From positions 1 to 36,973 of the forward strand of contig RCAB01000572.1 of NCBI GenBank assembly GCA_003640385.1: a stretch of DNA of 36,973 bases. The letters run 5' to 3'. The DNA is from Setaria digitata. Its lineage: Eukaryota; Nematoda; Chromadorea; Rhabditida; Setariidae. This document shows positions 25,806 through 36,973 of the stretch, piece by piece. Position numbers and translations under genes: made by a program. The notes beneath the pieces are model-generated. The model saw nothing but the letters and a program-made list of their open reading frames with translations. It was not told the DNA's origin and did no database searches. Each line of letters opens with the position of its first letter. Position 1 is the first letter of the stretch.

Positions 25806-28800
25806 AAAGAAGAAAAAATAAATTAAAAATTTTCAAACTTCAGCAGTAAAAAATCATATTAAAGCAAGGTGAATATAGATTAGATAATTTTGCTGATAAA
25901 TTTCAAAGCATGATTTCAAACTGGTTTTGATAGCTACGAAATTTATTTGGCTGATTATATAGGTTTAATAATAATAATTACTCGGAACTAATTAATTTAA
26001 AATTTTTTATTTGATAACGATTATTCTGAAATGATACTTCATCTGCAAGAGAACAGTTAGCAAAGCTAGGGTCAATATTTAGATTATTTCTTCAAAATAA
26101 TTAATTTTTTCTCATTACTAAGCCTAAAACTTCATATTAAGCTTGGATCTAGTAAAGCACAAAAGTATTTCTCTAGGAAAGCAAAATGTAACTCTTATTA
26201 ACTTAGCTCATTATGTAAAAGAAAAAAAGAAAGAAAAACACTGCTCCTTCTAATTAATACTAATGAAATATTAAAATATAAATTATTGAGACCTTAGATT
26301 TTAAGTCTGCTGTTGAAAACTTAATTAACAGTAGCAATCTCATCCAAATTTCACTATGGAAAGCAAATATTTGCCACGAACGGATTATTAATGAAAATGC
26401 AAATGCTATAATAAATACTGAAAATAAATATCCTGTCACACTCAAAGAAATTTCTTTTAAAAATAATTCTGAAATTGAAATGAAAATACAAGTTCGTTTC
26501 TTTCAGAATTAAAAAAAAAAAAAAAGTCATTTTTCAGAGGCTAATGTTTTATAAAGTTTAATTGTGATTTTGCACATTTATTTAAAATATAAATAAATAA
26601 ATAAAAAGCAATAGGGTGGAAGAAAAGAAAATTAAAGAAATATTCAAAAAAAAAGTAGGGAGAGGAAAAAAAGAGAGAGGGAGAATATCTACCTTTGTGT
26701 TATCGAAATGTCTTCTTGCAGTGTTAAATGTTTATCACATTTGTCATTTTCATTTTCTTGTACTAAATGATAAGCTTTAAATGTTATGAAAATTGAAACT
26801 CTGTGATTACTTTGCAATTTTTCAAATATCACAGATTAATTCGTTTTTTTTTTTTAGATAAAAGTATAAGAGAAGAAGGAAATTTTCATTTTAAATTCAT
26901 AATTTCTTGAAACTTACAAATATCATTCTGAGAAATGATTCTTTCTTCCTATGAAATGGCAAAAATGATGCAAAAATGGCGAATGGAAGAAGAAAATTGT
27001 TCTACTTACTTAATCAAGAAATAATTTTCGAAAGCAAAAATTTGATAAGTAACTTTCTAGAACTAATTGGTTAAACAACAGTGACTGGCTATTTAATAAT
27101 TCTAAGTCCGATATTTTCGGTTTTATTTATTTATTTTTTTTTATTTTTTGTTTACTATTTTGGATTCAATTTCATCGAATATTCACTTTTTTCCCCATTA
27201 TAAATTAACAAAGAGAAAAATAAAATTTTGAATGAAACTTACTGAAAGTACAATTATCAATTATGGAAAATTACCGGCTTTTATCAATTAAAAATAAATG
27301 ATACTTCGCTTGAAATTTTTTTTTTTTTTTTAGCTGTAAGTGTTTGTATCTGCTCTGTTAGTTACTGAAAAGATACTTTTAATTATAAATTTTGGAATAG
27401 TCTTTGAAAAAGAATTTCGTCTGTTGCAAATGAAATAATACCGTGATAAAATCTCATCGAACCAATAACGTTAATGTTTGATATGCCAACAGACTAAAAT
27501 ATTTTGTAATTTTTAGGCCTCCAATCAAATTTCATAAAATTTGCATGTGATTTGTGATGGAAAGACAAAAAACAAATATAAAATTAAATAAAGCAAATAA
27601 ATTTCTGTATGACTTGTCTAAAATATCAAATTGATGCTAGTTTGATTACAAATGCATTACCAATTTCAATCGATTAATTCACAAAATTTTAATTTATTAG
27701 ACTTTCAATCCTTTAAAAAAGCCTACCAGGCCCAAAAAATAAACGTTAATGAAATGTCTTAGAATATTTAGGAAGAAAGGTCAGTTTAATATTAACTGAA
27801 ATGTGAATGAACGATTTGAAAAATTAGAATTAACAATGGAAAAAAAAAAGCAAATAAACAAAATTTAATATGAAATAATAAAGGAAATGATAGGGACATG
27901 AAGGTACCAATAAAAAAACAAGAAATTCTAAAGAAGCGAAAAAAAAAAAGGAAGTGGTAAGAAACAAGAAGGACAAAGTTTTAACTAAAATGAATTCGAA
28001 AAAAGAAAAAGTTAAAAAATGCAAAGGAATGGACAGTTTTAGAATGAAAAAACGTTGAATATCGTTGTTTAGTTCTGAAGTGAAGAATTGCTTTAAAATC
28101 ATTTTTTTGTTCACTGTTTTTCTCCTTCTTTTATATTATTTATTTTTTCAAATATATAAATATAAATATTTTACTGGTTGAAAAAATAAAAAGAAAAATG
28201 ATACGGGATGAAGATGATACTTCGGTTATCAGGAAAAAGAAAACCAGTTCCATTTTTTCTGATAAGAATTTGCATCCGATATTTTTATGATATTCCACAT
28301 TTCATGCAAAATAATTACAAAAATATTAGCAATGCTAACTGTTTTTGCTTTTGTTTTTTTTTTTTTTTTATCCTTTTAACGTTTTTTTATTTATCACTTT
28401 TTATCGTCTTATTTTTTTACGCAATTTAAAATGATACTTTGGAAAAAAATGAATAAAATATTAAAGGGAAAAAATGGAATAATTAAAGATGGATAAGTAT
28501 ATAACAGGAAATGTTTGATTATAAAGTATTAAAAAAATAATAATAATAATAATAGTCAAGTATTATAGATGGAAAATAAAATCACTAATGATAAAATATT
28601 TCTAATTCATCCCTTTTATTAAATGATAATTACAAGAAAAAAAAAAATTGATAAAAATTAAATGTGCTCATAATTTGCAAAAAACAATGCATTATCAGAA
28701 TAGAGTAGATGAATATTCAATTATAAATAGTTGCAATAATAATTTATTGTATTTTAATATTAAAAAAAAAAAAAATGAATAAATGAATGATTTAGCTGTT

Positions 28801-29114
28801 CTTGTGAAATTAAAATTTTGAATGAATGAAATTCCGAAAAAAGAAAAAGGACGAACAAATATTAATGTATTATGAAGTACTGAGATATTGCTATTATCAT
28901 TATCGTTAAGTACAGTAGGTACAAAATTGTTTAATTAGAAATTAAAAAAAGAAAGAAAAAAGACTGATGAGAAGATGCGAGCAATAAGAAAAATCATCAG
29001 AATGCATCTGATCAATTGACAATTTCTGTGGCAAAATTTTGCGCAAAACTGTTCGTTAATATGAATGGAATTTGATTTTCAACTATAATGGTGCACCTAG
29101 GTACACCCAGACAG

Positions 29115-29140
29115 ACACACACATATATATATATATATAC
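29115..29140. repeat. (CA)n(TA)n compound microsatellite
   Basis: A short CA run passes directly into a TA run. Confidence 0.85.
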
Positions 29141-32100
29141 CCACATGCAGACAGTAATATTTGTTACACAGTGAAGGAAAACGAAAAGTTGGTTAGATCA
29201 TTTGTAATATGATAACAGATAATAGAGAATGGTTTGATTAAATGATATATCCATAGCAGATGGTAATTAAATAGGATGGAAAAATTAGGCGGAAGGAAAA
29301 ATTAGTAAATAATTGGATTTAAAAAAAATTATAACGAAAAGAAAAAAAAATAGCGAAAAGCTATAATAATTATTGTAATTTCATTAGAAATATTTAATAA
29401 AAATAGTAAAATAATAAGGTATAACTTACTAAAAATAATATGTTAACACCTGGAAGATGTAATATTTCATGAGAAACTTTGAGAGAAATACAAAAACTCC
29501 CTAAACAATATTACTTTAATATGCTTCTTTCAAGTTAAGTCATTCATTTCTTCTGACTTTAAATGTTTAGTCATCCATTGAATTTTGATCATTTGCCGAT
29601 CATGATTATTATTATTTTTTTTTTTTTTTTTGACTTTAATGATGATGAAATCAATCTTTTTTTATGATTGATATCTCTCAATTATATTATTATTTCATGG
29701 TAAGAAATTTATAATTATTTAAAAGAATGCATATTACTGAAATGATACATGACGTATTATTTTATATATGTACCATTCATATTTTATTTATTTTAATTGG
29801 ATAAGAATTTTTAGACTGAAAATTTAAATGCCGAAATTTGAAACACTAGATGCGTCAAATATTGAATAAGCCAAAAAGTTTTATAAAAATTAATCGATAA
29901 AAACATTTTAAATGATACAAAAAAAAAGGATTGGAAATAAAAAAAAAAGGAGCTGAAATTAGACAACAAATAAACATAAAATGAAATAAAATCAATTTGC
30001 GGAAAATGAAACAATCAAAAAAGTAAAATGAAAAAAAAAAAAAAAAAGAGCAGTTTAAAAAATAAGAGAAAACTGAATAGAGAAAAAGGGGAAAAAGATT
30101 AAGAAAAGCACTTTTAGAAATTATTGATTGAATTGGATAAAAATATTTATTCTAACTATAACGATGGAATATTAGGCTGGTAATTTTGATTTAACTGTAA
30201 TCTTCCCTATAACTGTTGGATTTAATTGCCTAATTGTTTGCACCACGAAAGGTATTAAGCACATTAAGTCTGTCAAATCGTATCAAACCCTTTTCCACTT
30301 TGGCGATGACGAAGGTAATGTCGATAAATGACGCAGGTAAAGGTGAAACTACTGAAGGTCAATGTACTGCCATCTATTTCAGTAGCAAAAGTCAACTCCA
30401 GCACCAATTTCATTATCAACATCACTATTATCATCTGATTTGATCACGACAACTAGTGACAATGATGATGGTGAAATAATCATGTTACTAATCACAACAA
30501 CGGTAGCGATAACGATCATTGAAAGATGGCTGCTATTTGTTAGCGATCATTTTTTTTTTTTTTTTTTTCACTTTTATCATAAAATTCTAAATTTAGAAAA
30601 ATGCAATTATTAAAATTTAGGAAAAAAAATGCAAATATTAAAAAGAGATAAAAATAGAATTGATAATAATGATGATGATGTCAGAATGTAGCATTTCACT
30701 ACTAACATTTTTATTTCTAGCAAAAAAAAGAAACTGTAATTGGTAAGAAATATTTGTCAGAAACTAAGAATCGGGAAAATTTCATTGTTGCTTTGTATAA
30801 ATTATCATTATATATTTTAATAATGAAATTATTTCGACTTATTTCACATACTTTCTTAACCAATGGAACAGAAAATTTTAATTTGAAAATAAATTTATTC
30901 AAAAGAGAGCGAGAAAAAAAAATGCTTTTTATTATCATTAGCTTATGAAGATGATATGCACATAAATTAGGCAACATAAAATGAATGACAGTTAACATTT
31001 AAATTTAACTAATTAAAGCTGAAGTAGAATTATTTTGGATATTTTTCGCAATATATAAATAGAAGGAAATCTAAAAAAAAAAAAGAAGGAAGTGCTAAAT
31101 TAAATTATCAGTAGGATAATTTTGATTAAAAGATAAATGCCAATGATTCATCATTTCACTTAATCTCCATTACGTTTGAAAATGAAAATTTCTCAAAATG
31201 CTCTTTTTTTTGCATTCATTCATTCTTAAGTACCAGTTTTCTTTTTCTTTTTCTTTTTTTTTTTTTCGTTTTCTTTTTTCAATTTTCCTAGCCTGTTTTT
31301 AATATCAGTATTCATATTCCAAAGTAATCTCATATTTCAAAAGCTACAAAATTTAGTTCAATTGAAAATATATGGCGTAAAAATTTTTGTTAAATTTCAT
31401 ACACCACTAGAAGAAAGAGATGCCGCTTCCGCATTTTACTGAACAGATTAATAATGGCAACTGTAAAAAGAAACTAAAAAATAAATAAATTTTTCTGAAA
31501 TGCATTAAAAATCATTTCTGGATAACTGTAAATTTTATTTGTTTGTTTGTTTGTTTTTTCCTTTCTTTAAAAGATCAAAAAAAAAGAAAGAAACAAAAAC
31601 AAAAAAAAAATATAAAACGAAAAAACAAGAACAAAATGCATGGAAATGAATGATAACATTAAGACAATAATGTGGACAAATGGATTAAAAGAGGCCAAAA
31701 AAGTAAATTTTTTTTTCCTTTTTCCTATTAATAATATTATTAAAATGAATAGAATTCATTAAGCAAGCGGCAACTTTTTCATTTTTTAAAATTTCATTGC
31801 AAAATTTGTCGTTTTTTTTTTCAAACAAACAATAAATAATTATCAGCAGCGGTAGTGTCATTAACGACGACATTAGTGATAACGAGATATTAAATTATCA
31901 TTGACTAATTATTTGGAATAATATTTCATTTTATTTTGTGATAACTTAGGGGAAGACGATAAAAGCAGCTTTTCTAATTGGTAATTCTAATTTAGCTGCA
32001 ACTTAATTATGGTTTGATAATTTCGAATTCTCTCTTAAACAAAAAATTTTCAATATTTATGCATTTTTAAAAACGAACCGGTCTAGGAAAAAAAAAATTG

Positions 32101-35100
32101 TAAAATTCAAATAAATCTCTTTTTCCCTTGAAATTTTCCCTTACAGAATTTTTCTCGCTCTCTTTTTTCTTTTCATTTAATGAAATTAAAAAGTAATTAA
32201 ATATGAAGATTCCGTAAAATGTTCTTTCGTTTAAATTCAAGATTCGGTTAATTTATGAATTCTTTTAGCTTTTTAAAAATCATTTTTCACACAAATGTCT
32301 CGTATTTTCCCATTATAAATACCTTTTTCATTTCAGGATATCTGGTAAATTCAGGATGATGTAAAATACACGGGCAAAAAAATTATTAGAATTTAGGAAA
32401 AAGGAAAAAAAAAGATTTCAAGAATTCAATTTTTCATCGGTAACAAACATTATTTAAAACAAATTTCAAACTTTTTTTCCTGATAATGTGCAGAAATAAC
32501 TGAAAATAGGGAATTTTTTTTAACTTTTTTTTGGATTAATGATAAAAGATTGTCAATAATTAACTTAATTCTGTTGTCTCTTTATTCATGTTCATCCTTA
32601 ACTGGTCATTAAGGTTGAATGGTAATTAGGAATTTCCTTCATCTTTTTAAAATCTTTGAATTATTTAATGATGGCAAATAAGTTGAGTTTATGCAAAAAA
32701 AAAAGTGAAAATTTAAATCCACAGAAGTTTTTGACCACATTTCGTTAATGCCATTCCGCTGTACATGAATTATGGCTTTAGTAATTTGGAAATTTTTAAG
32801 AAAAAAAGAAAAGGTACTATTTTCTAGAGCACATTTTATCCGTAACGAGTGAAATATCTGCCTGGCTACCTTTCTAGATCCCATTGAATGATCTCAATTT
32901 TTGTTTGTTTTGTTAATGTTTCTTTGTTGTTGAATTGAATTGTTATAATGTCCTCATAATATTCAGGAAATAATTACAACAAAATGACGAAAAGGTGTGA
33001 AATGCATTGAAAAATTCATGTAGATCAGGCGTAACTTCTTCGGTTACATCCCTCTGTCATAAAATCGCTGTTCAAACTTATCTTTCTCGTCATAAATTCT
33101 ACAATCAAAGTTCAAAATATTGACGGAGAAGCATGATGATATAAATAACATTTTGATGCCACATATTCCGTCCATCCTAATCTATTGGCAATCTACATGT
33201 TCTAATGAAACTAATGAATTCTATTTCATCTTACGTATGTACGTTCGGCTAAGCCATCTTTTAAGTCGGACTTGAAATTTCAGTCGGACTTGAAATCACA
33301 CTTAATCTGAAATCATTTCGAGCATTTAAGGTAAGATCAGTGCTTTTGACATTACAACACTTAGATCAGTTTAGTGTTATGGACAAAACTAAAACGTAAT
33401 CCTTACATAGTCAGTTTGGTTTATGCCATAGTTTGAAAATTGGAAAATTGGAAGAAGTAAAATCACAGAAAGAAAATTCTGATTTCATTGTTCTGCTTAT
33501 TTGAGAAAAAGAAAAGGCATGAAACTGAAAGTAAAACATAAATTACTGGTTTTTGTGGATGGACCTGAATCAGAATTTGACTTCGTGGGTCTTACTTAAA
33601 TGCTTTTCTTTTTTGCTAAAGGATCTCAGACTCTTTCTTTCCCAAATGTTAAATAACAAAAAAATCAGTATGTAATTATAAGAAGCTTCTTTATGGTATG
33701 AAAGATCTAGTGGTAATGAAGTTTAGAAGCAATAAGTTTCATAGTGAAAATTAATGCTAAGTCCATGTCAAAATAAGAGTTATCCATCATCACATGTGAT
33801 GCATAAATTCACTCATAATCATAATTATTGGTCAGTTTTTTTTCTTTCTTTCAGTATTGAAAAATTTTTTTATTTTTTCAGTATCGACGGATCACCCAAA
33901 TATTTTATATCAGTTGCATTTATCGGGGAAAAAGTGCTAAAAATTAAAATTGTTAGCTCCTAGAAATTGTTAAATTAGATTTGTGAACAAAAATCAGACT
34001 GAAATTAAAAACTTTCAAATATCTAATTATTTATGAGATACTCAGCATTAGGAATGGAAAATTTTACTAAAAAATCTCAAAAAAAGTCAATCTTAGAATT
34101 AAAATATTGGCTGCTTTGGTAGGAACTTACGTCCATTTTAAAACGTTTCTGAGTGAAACATGTAAAAAAAGATAGGATAAGCAGATAAAAGAGCAAAAAG
34201 TTGAAATGAATTTCCACATAATCTTGCGAAGCGAATAAAAAAAAAAAAGCAAAATTCTGAAAATAAAGAAAAAATAAAATTATACAACAGTCCAAAGTTG
34301 AAATCAAGCAAGCCATAATGAAAGTCTAGACGAATGCCATGAGGTGTGTTGTGCAAATTTGCATTTATTTAAAATAATATATATTAAATTAAATTTAAGT
34401 TTAAATTTCATCAAAAATTTTACAGTAATTTAGAAATTAGATAAAGAAATAACTTGCAAATAAATGCAACCCTTACAATACACATTACGTATATGATGAG
34501 TTCTGCAAATGATCCGAACTAAAATTACTTCAAAATTAACTTCGTTAATTATTTCACTATTAACTGAAACTGTACAAAAATTTGCAATCACAATCGTTTC
34601 AAATTTCAATCGTCTGACATTTTAGGAACAAATATGTTCAAAATATCGTTTAATATTTTATCATAAAGCACTGATGATAGGTTCCACTATTTGAAATTTT
34701 GTCGCAAAATTATTTGTTTTTTTTTTTTTTTTTTTCTACACTTTTCGAAGCAAACCAAAAGATTACAGCGATATTCATGTAGCATACCGAAAATACTATC
34801 AGCATTCCATCCTTTCTAATTAGTCTAAAAATCTTTCGTGACTGATTACTTTTCATTTGGTTTTAAAAATTTTGTAGGCTAATTTTCGGCAACAAATATT
34901 TACAGCTAGTGCTTTCTTCCTCTTCTCTGCCAATCATTTTCGCCTTAACATTCTCATCAACTGGCTAACATTTCTGATATTGCATTAATTAAAAGAGAAA
35001 TAAATTAAACACCCAGTTATCCTGCATTTGAGATGAATGAATAACAGAAGAGAAGGGAAATTCACTATTACACTGGAAATAAGTAATCTTTGCTTATTAA

Positions 35101-36906
35101 TTAGAAATGATTTTAACGACAGAAGGAACATTTTGCTAGCTAGCAATCAAGTCTCTCTATTAGAATAAAATCATTCACCAACTATTTCATCTATTTTTGA
35201 ATTCTTATCATCAATTATTTCATGCGATACGATATTTCCCGTTTCAGATGTCTTTCTTCCTCTAAATACTTCTTTGTGAAAGAACAATCATTACATATTT
35301 GCTAAGGAAGTTAGATAAGAACTCAATACAATCAATTCTGAGGATATAGACGAAAAACTCAGTTTGATATATGCGTAATTAAATTGGAAGTGTGGTTTAA
35401 TTCATGACATTCTACATGATTACCTACTTTGCAGTATAATGCAAACTACAATTATTATGATTACTGAAAATATGCTCAGTTATTTTTAGCATTTGAAAGT
35501 CTTCTTCAGTAACAAAAATACAGATGTTTGTGGAATGGGGGTGTATTCTAGCTAAGGAAATCTAAGCTGCTGTCTACCTAAGCTACCTGAGAAATTCTAC
35601 TCTTTATCAGTAACCTAAATTTCCAAGCATCAAGGAGGGTTAAAAATTTTTCTGCAGTTCGGATGAATGCTCAACTTAAAGATAATTTTATTAATCCTTC
35701 ATTTTTCGCTGCTTCACTTTTGCTCCTGGATCTATTTTAAATACAGTAGTCATGATGTATATTTATTTAAGTGAACACTTTAGAACAATTAGAAATGAAA
35801 ATAAACTTGAACGGTTTTCATGCGGAAAGTTTTTTTTATTTCGCAATAAATATCAGCGACCGACGAGAAAAAGTATCAATTCCAGTATGCATTTTAAATT
35901 CAGAACAAGACTGAAAATAAAAACTTTTAGACTGACTGAGGGCATTTTCTATATTTGAAAATTTCTGATCGTAAGAGGCATTTTTTGTCAATTTGTGATA
36001 TGCGATCTTCTAGCAAATATTGCATTTTTCCAGAGCGCAAAAGACTGGAATGATTTTGTTACCGAAAACCAACCTTGAAATGGAATGAACTTTTACTAAT
36101 TCTTTTTCTCCTACTAGTTTCTGTCACAATTTTGATGCTCTAAATGTTAGCTCAAAATTTTTGGCTTATAAAATTAACTTTTAGGAAATGTTTGAGTCTG
36201 AAATTCCGGAAAAGCATAGGTGTTAATTGGTCCTTCAGGTTGAAATTTTCATTGGAAAGATAATATAGAACGTAGATTGGAGGATGCTTGACCCAAATTA
36301 AACTACGATCAATGTTAATCTAGGATAAGCATGATCACAAAAGTTACTTAATTATATCCATTATCGTGAGATTCTTAGTCAAAATCTATCATCAGATCAG
36401 GCCTGATGCCTTCGACAGATGATGCCCAAAAGTTGGACGAATGTATTATCTAAAATACTGTCTTATTGATATTTCGGTAGCAAAATCATCTATTTCATGC
36501 TTCATCAACGAACCAAGAATAACTTTTCTGCTTCTAGTTTCTGAGCATTTGGCGATACGACAGCCGAAAAATTCCGCAAAATTCTCATCGCAGAAAGATA
36601 TTTTAACTTGCTTCACAAAAACAATTAACATTCACCAAGCCCTTAAAAAACTCTCCCATAGGCTACTGTGAACTTCAACACTTTTCAGCTGATCATACCA
36701 ATCACGTCGTGAATTCCGTTTTTTGGCAAATCAATCATTCTTTTGCGTTGAGAAGTTGCTTAGGTATTGCAGAATTCGCACTTAACCCAACAAATGGAAC
36801 TAAGCTTCCAGAATAAAGCAGTTAACTTCAGCTAGTTCATAAGCACGATATAACGCCAGACTGAAACTTATTTCATGATGGTTTGAAATTTTTATCACTT
36901 CTTTTT

Positions 36907-36973
36907 ATACACACACACACACAGAACGAGAGAGAGAGCGAGAGAGAGAGAGGGCGAGAGAGAGAGAGAGAGA
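36907..36973. repeat. (CA)n then (GA)n compound microsatellite, cut by window end
   Basis: A CA run at about 36908-36922 is followed by an interrupted GA run from about 36929 that continues to the last base of the window. Confidence 0.9.

Larger units (their letters stand above)
24141..36973. other. 12.8 kb upstream region without recognised gene
   Basis: Both strands were read. Open frames are short, low-complexity (Phe/Ile/Lys-rich) and lack family resemblance. The region holds GA, CA/TA, ATT and AAT microsatellites, poly-A/T runs, the 25.2-25.5 kb repeat block with TGACGT sites, and slightly GC-richer patches at 30230-30540, 33000-33400 and 35500-36900. Promoter elements and 5' UTR exons of the PTR gene may lie here. 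Confidence 0.5.

Noticed and set aside
36441..36671. Overlapping plus- and minus-strand open frames of 76 and 61 codons, considered as a transposon remnant
   Set aside because: No reverse transcriptase, integrase or transposase motif could be read in any frame, and there are no terminal repeats. The nearby 12-bp palindrome ATCAGGCCTGAT (36396-36407) alone is not evidence.
1..36973. CRISPR arrays, bacterial operons, prophage or endosymbiont insert
   Set aside because: No regularly spaced repeats, no prokaryotic-type long open frames and no ribosome binding sites; the only gene is intron-rich and eukaryotic.

Overview
The window looks like a piece of a nematode nuclear genome, most likely from a filarial or other clade III worm. 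It is very AT-rich and holds long homopolymer runs and many (TA)n and (GA)n microsatellites. One split gene has small exons bounded by nematode-style TTTTCAG/TTTTTAG acceptors and GTAA/GTTA donors, and its product belongs to the Patched-related (PTR) family that is greatly expanded in nematodes. The organism is inferred; no marker gene fixes the species. Two single Ns (975 and 10672) show that this is a draft assembly.  Layout. Positions 1-5328 hold no recognisable gene and include the 3' flank of the gene. Positions 5329-24133 carry one minus-strand gene that I reconstruct as about 28 exons (roughly 1,325 residues), running from a start codon at 24118-24120 to a TAA at 5329-5331. Positions 24134-36973 are about 12.8 kb without a recognisable gene. 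They hold microsatellites, a diverged repeat block with clustered TGACGT sites about 1.1-1.4 kb upstream of the start codon, and scattered low-complexity DNA.  The gene. Exons 1-5 encode a hydrophilic, Ser/Glu/Lys-rich N-terminal extension. Exons 6-7 carry TM1. Exons 7-11 encode the first ectodomain, with a Cys-x3-Cys motif. Exons 12-15 encode TM2-TM6, the sterol-sensing-like domain. Exon 16 carries TM7, exons 17-20 the second ectodomain, exons 21-23 TM8-TM12, and exons 24-28 a long cytoplasmic tail with a dense Cys cluster, Pro- and Arg-rich stretches and a terminal PPxY motif. Splice phases agree across almost all junctions, which is the main support for the model.  Main points of interest. 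(a) The acidic residues expected at the transport motifs of TM4, TM5 and TM10 are replaced by hydrophobic or neutral residues, so this looks like a transport-dead PTR paralogue. (b) Exon 19 needs a one-base frame correction near 8941. (c) The exon 4/5 junction has two competing models, one with an Arg-rich extra exon at 17115-17190. (d) A 54-nt phase-preserving candidate cassette exon sits in the large intron inside the SSD. (e) Three separate (TA)n tracts are flanked by inverted copies of unique sequence. (f) A 104-bp tandem duplication surrounds a single N, probably an assembly artefact.
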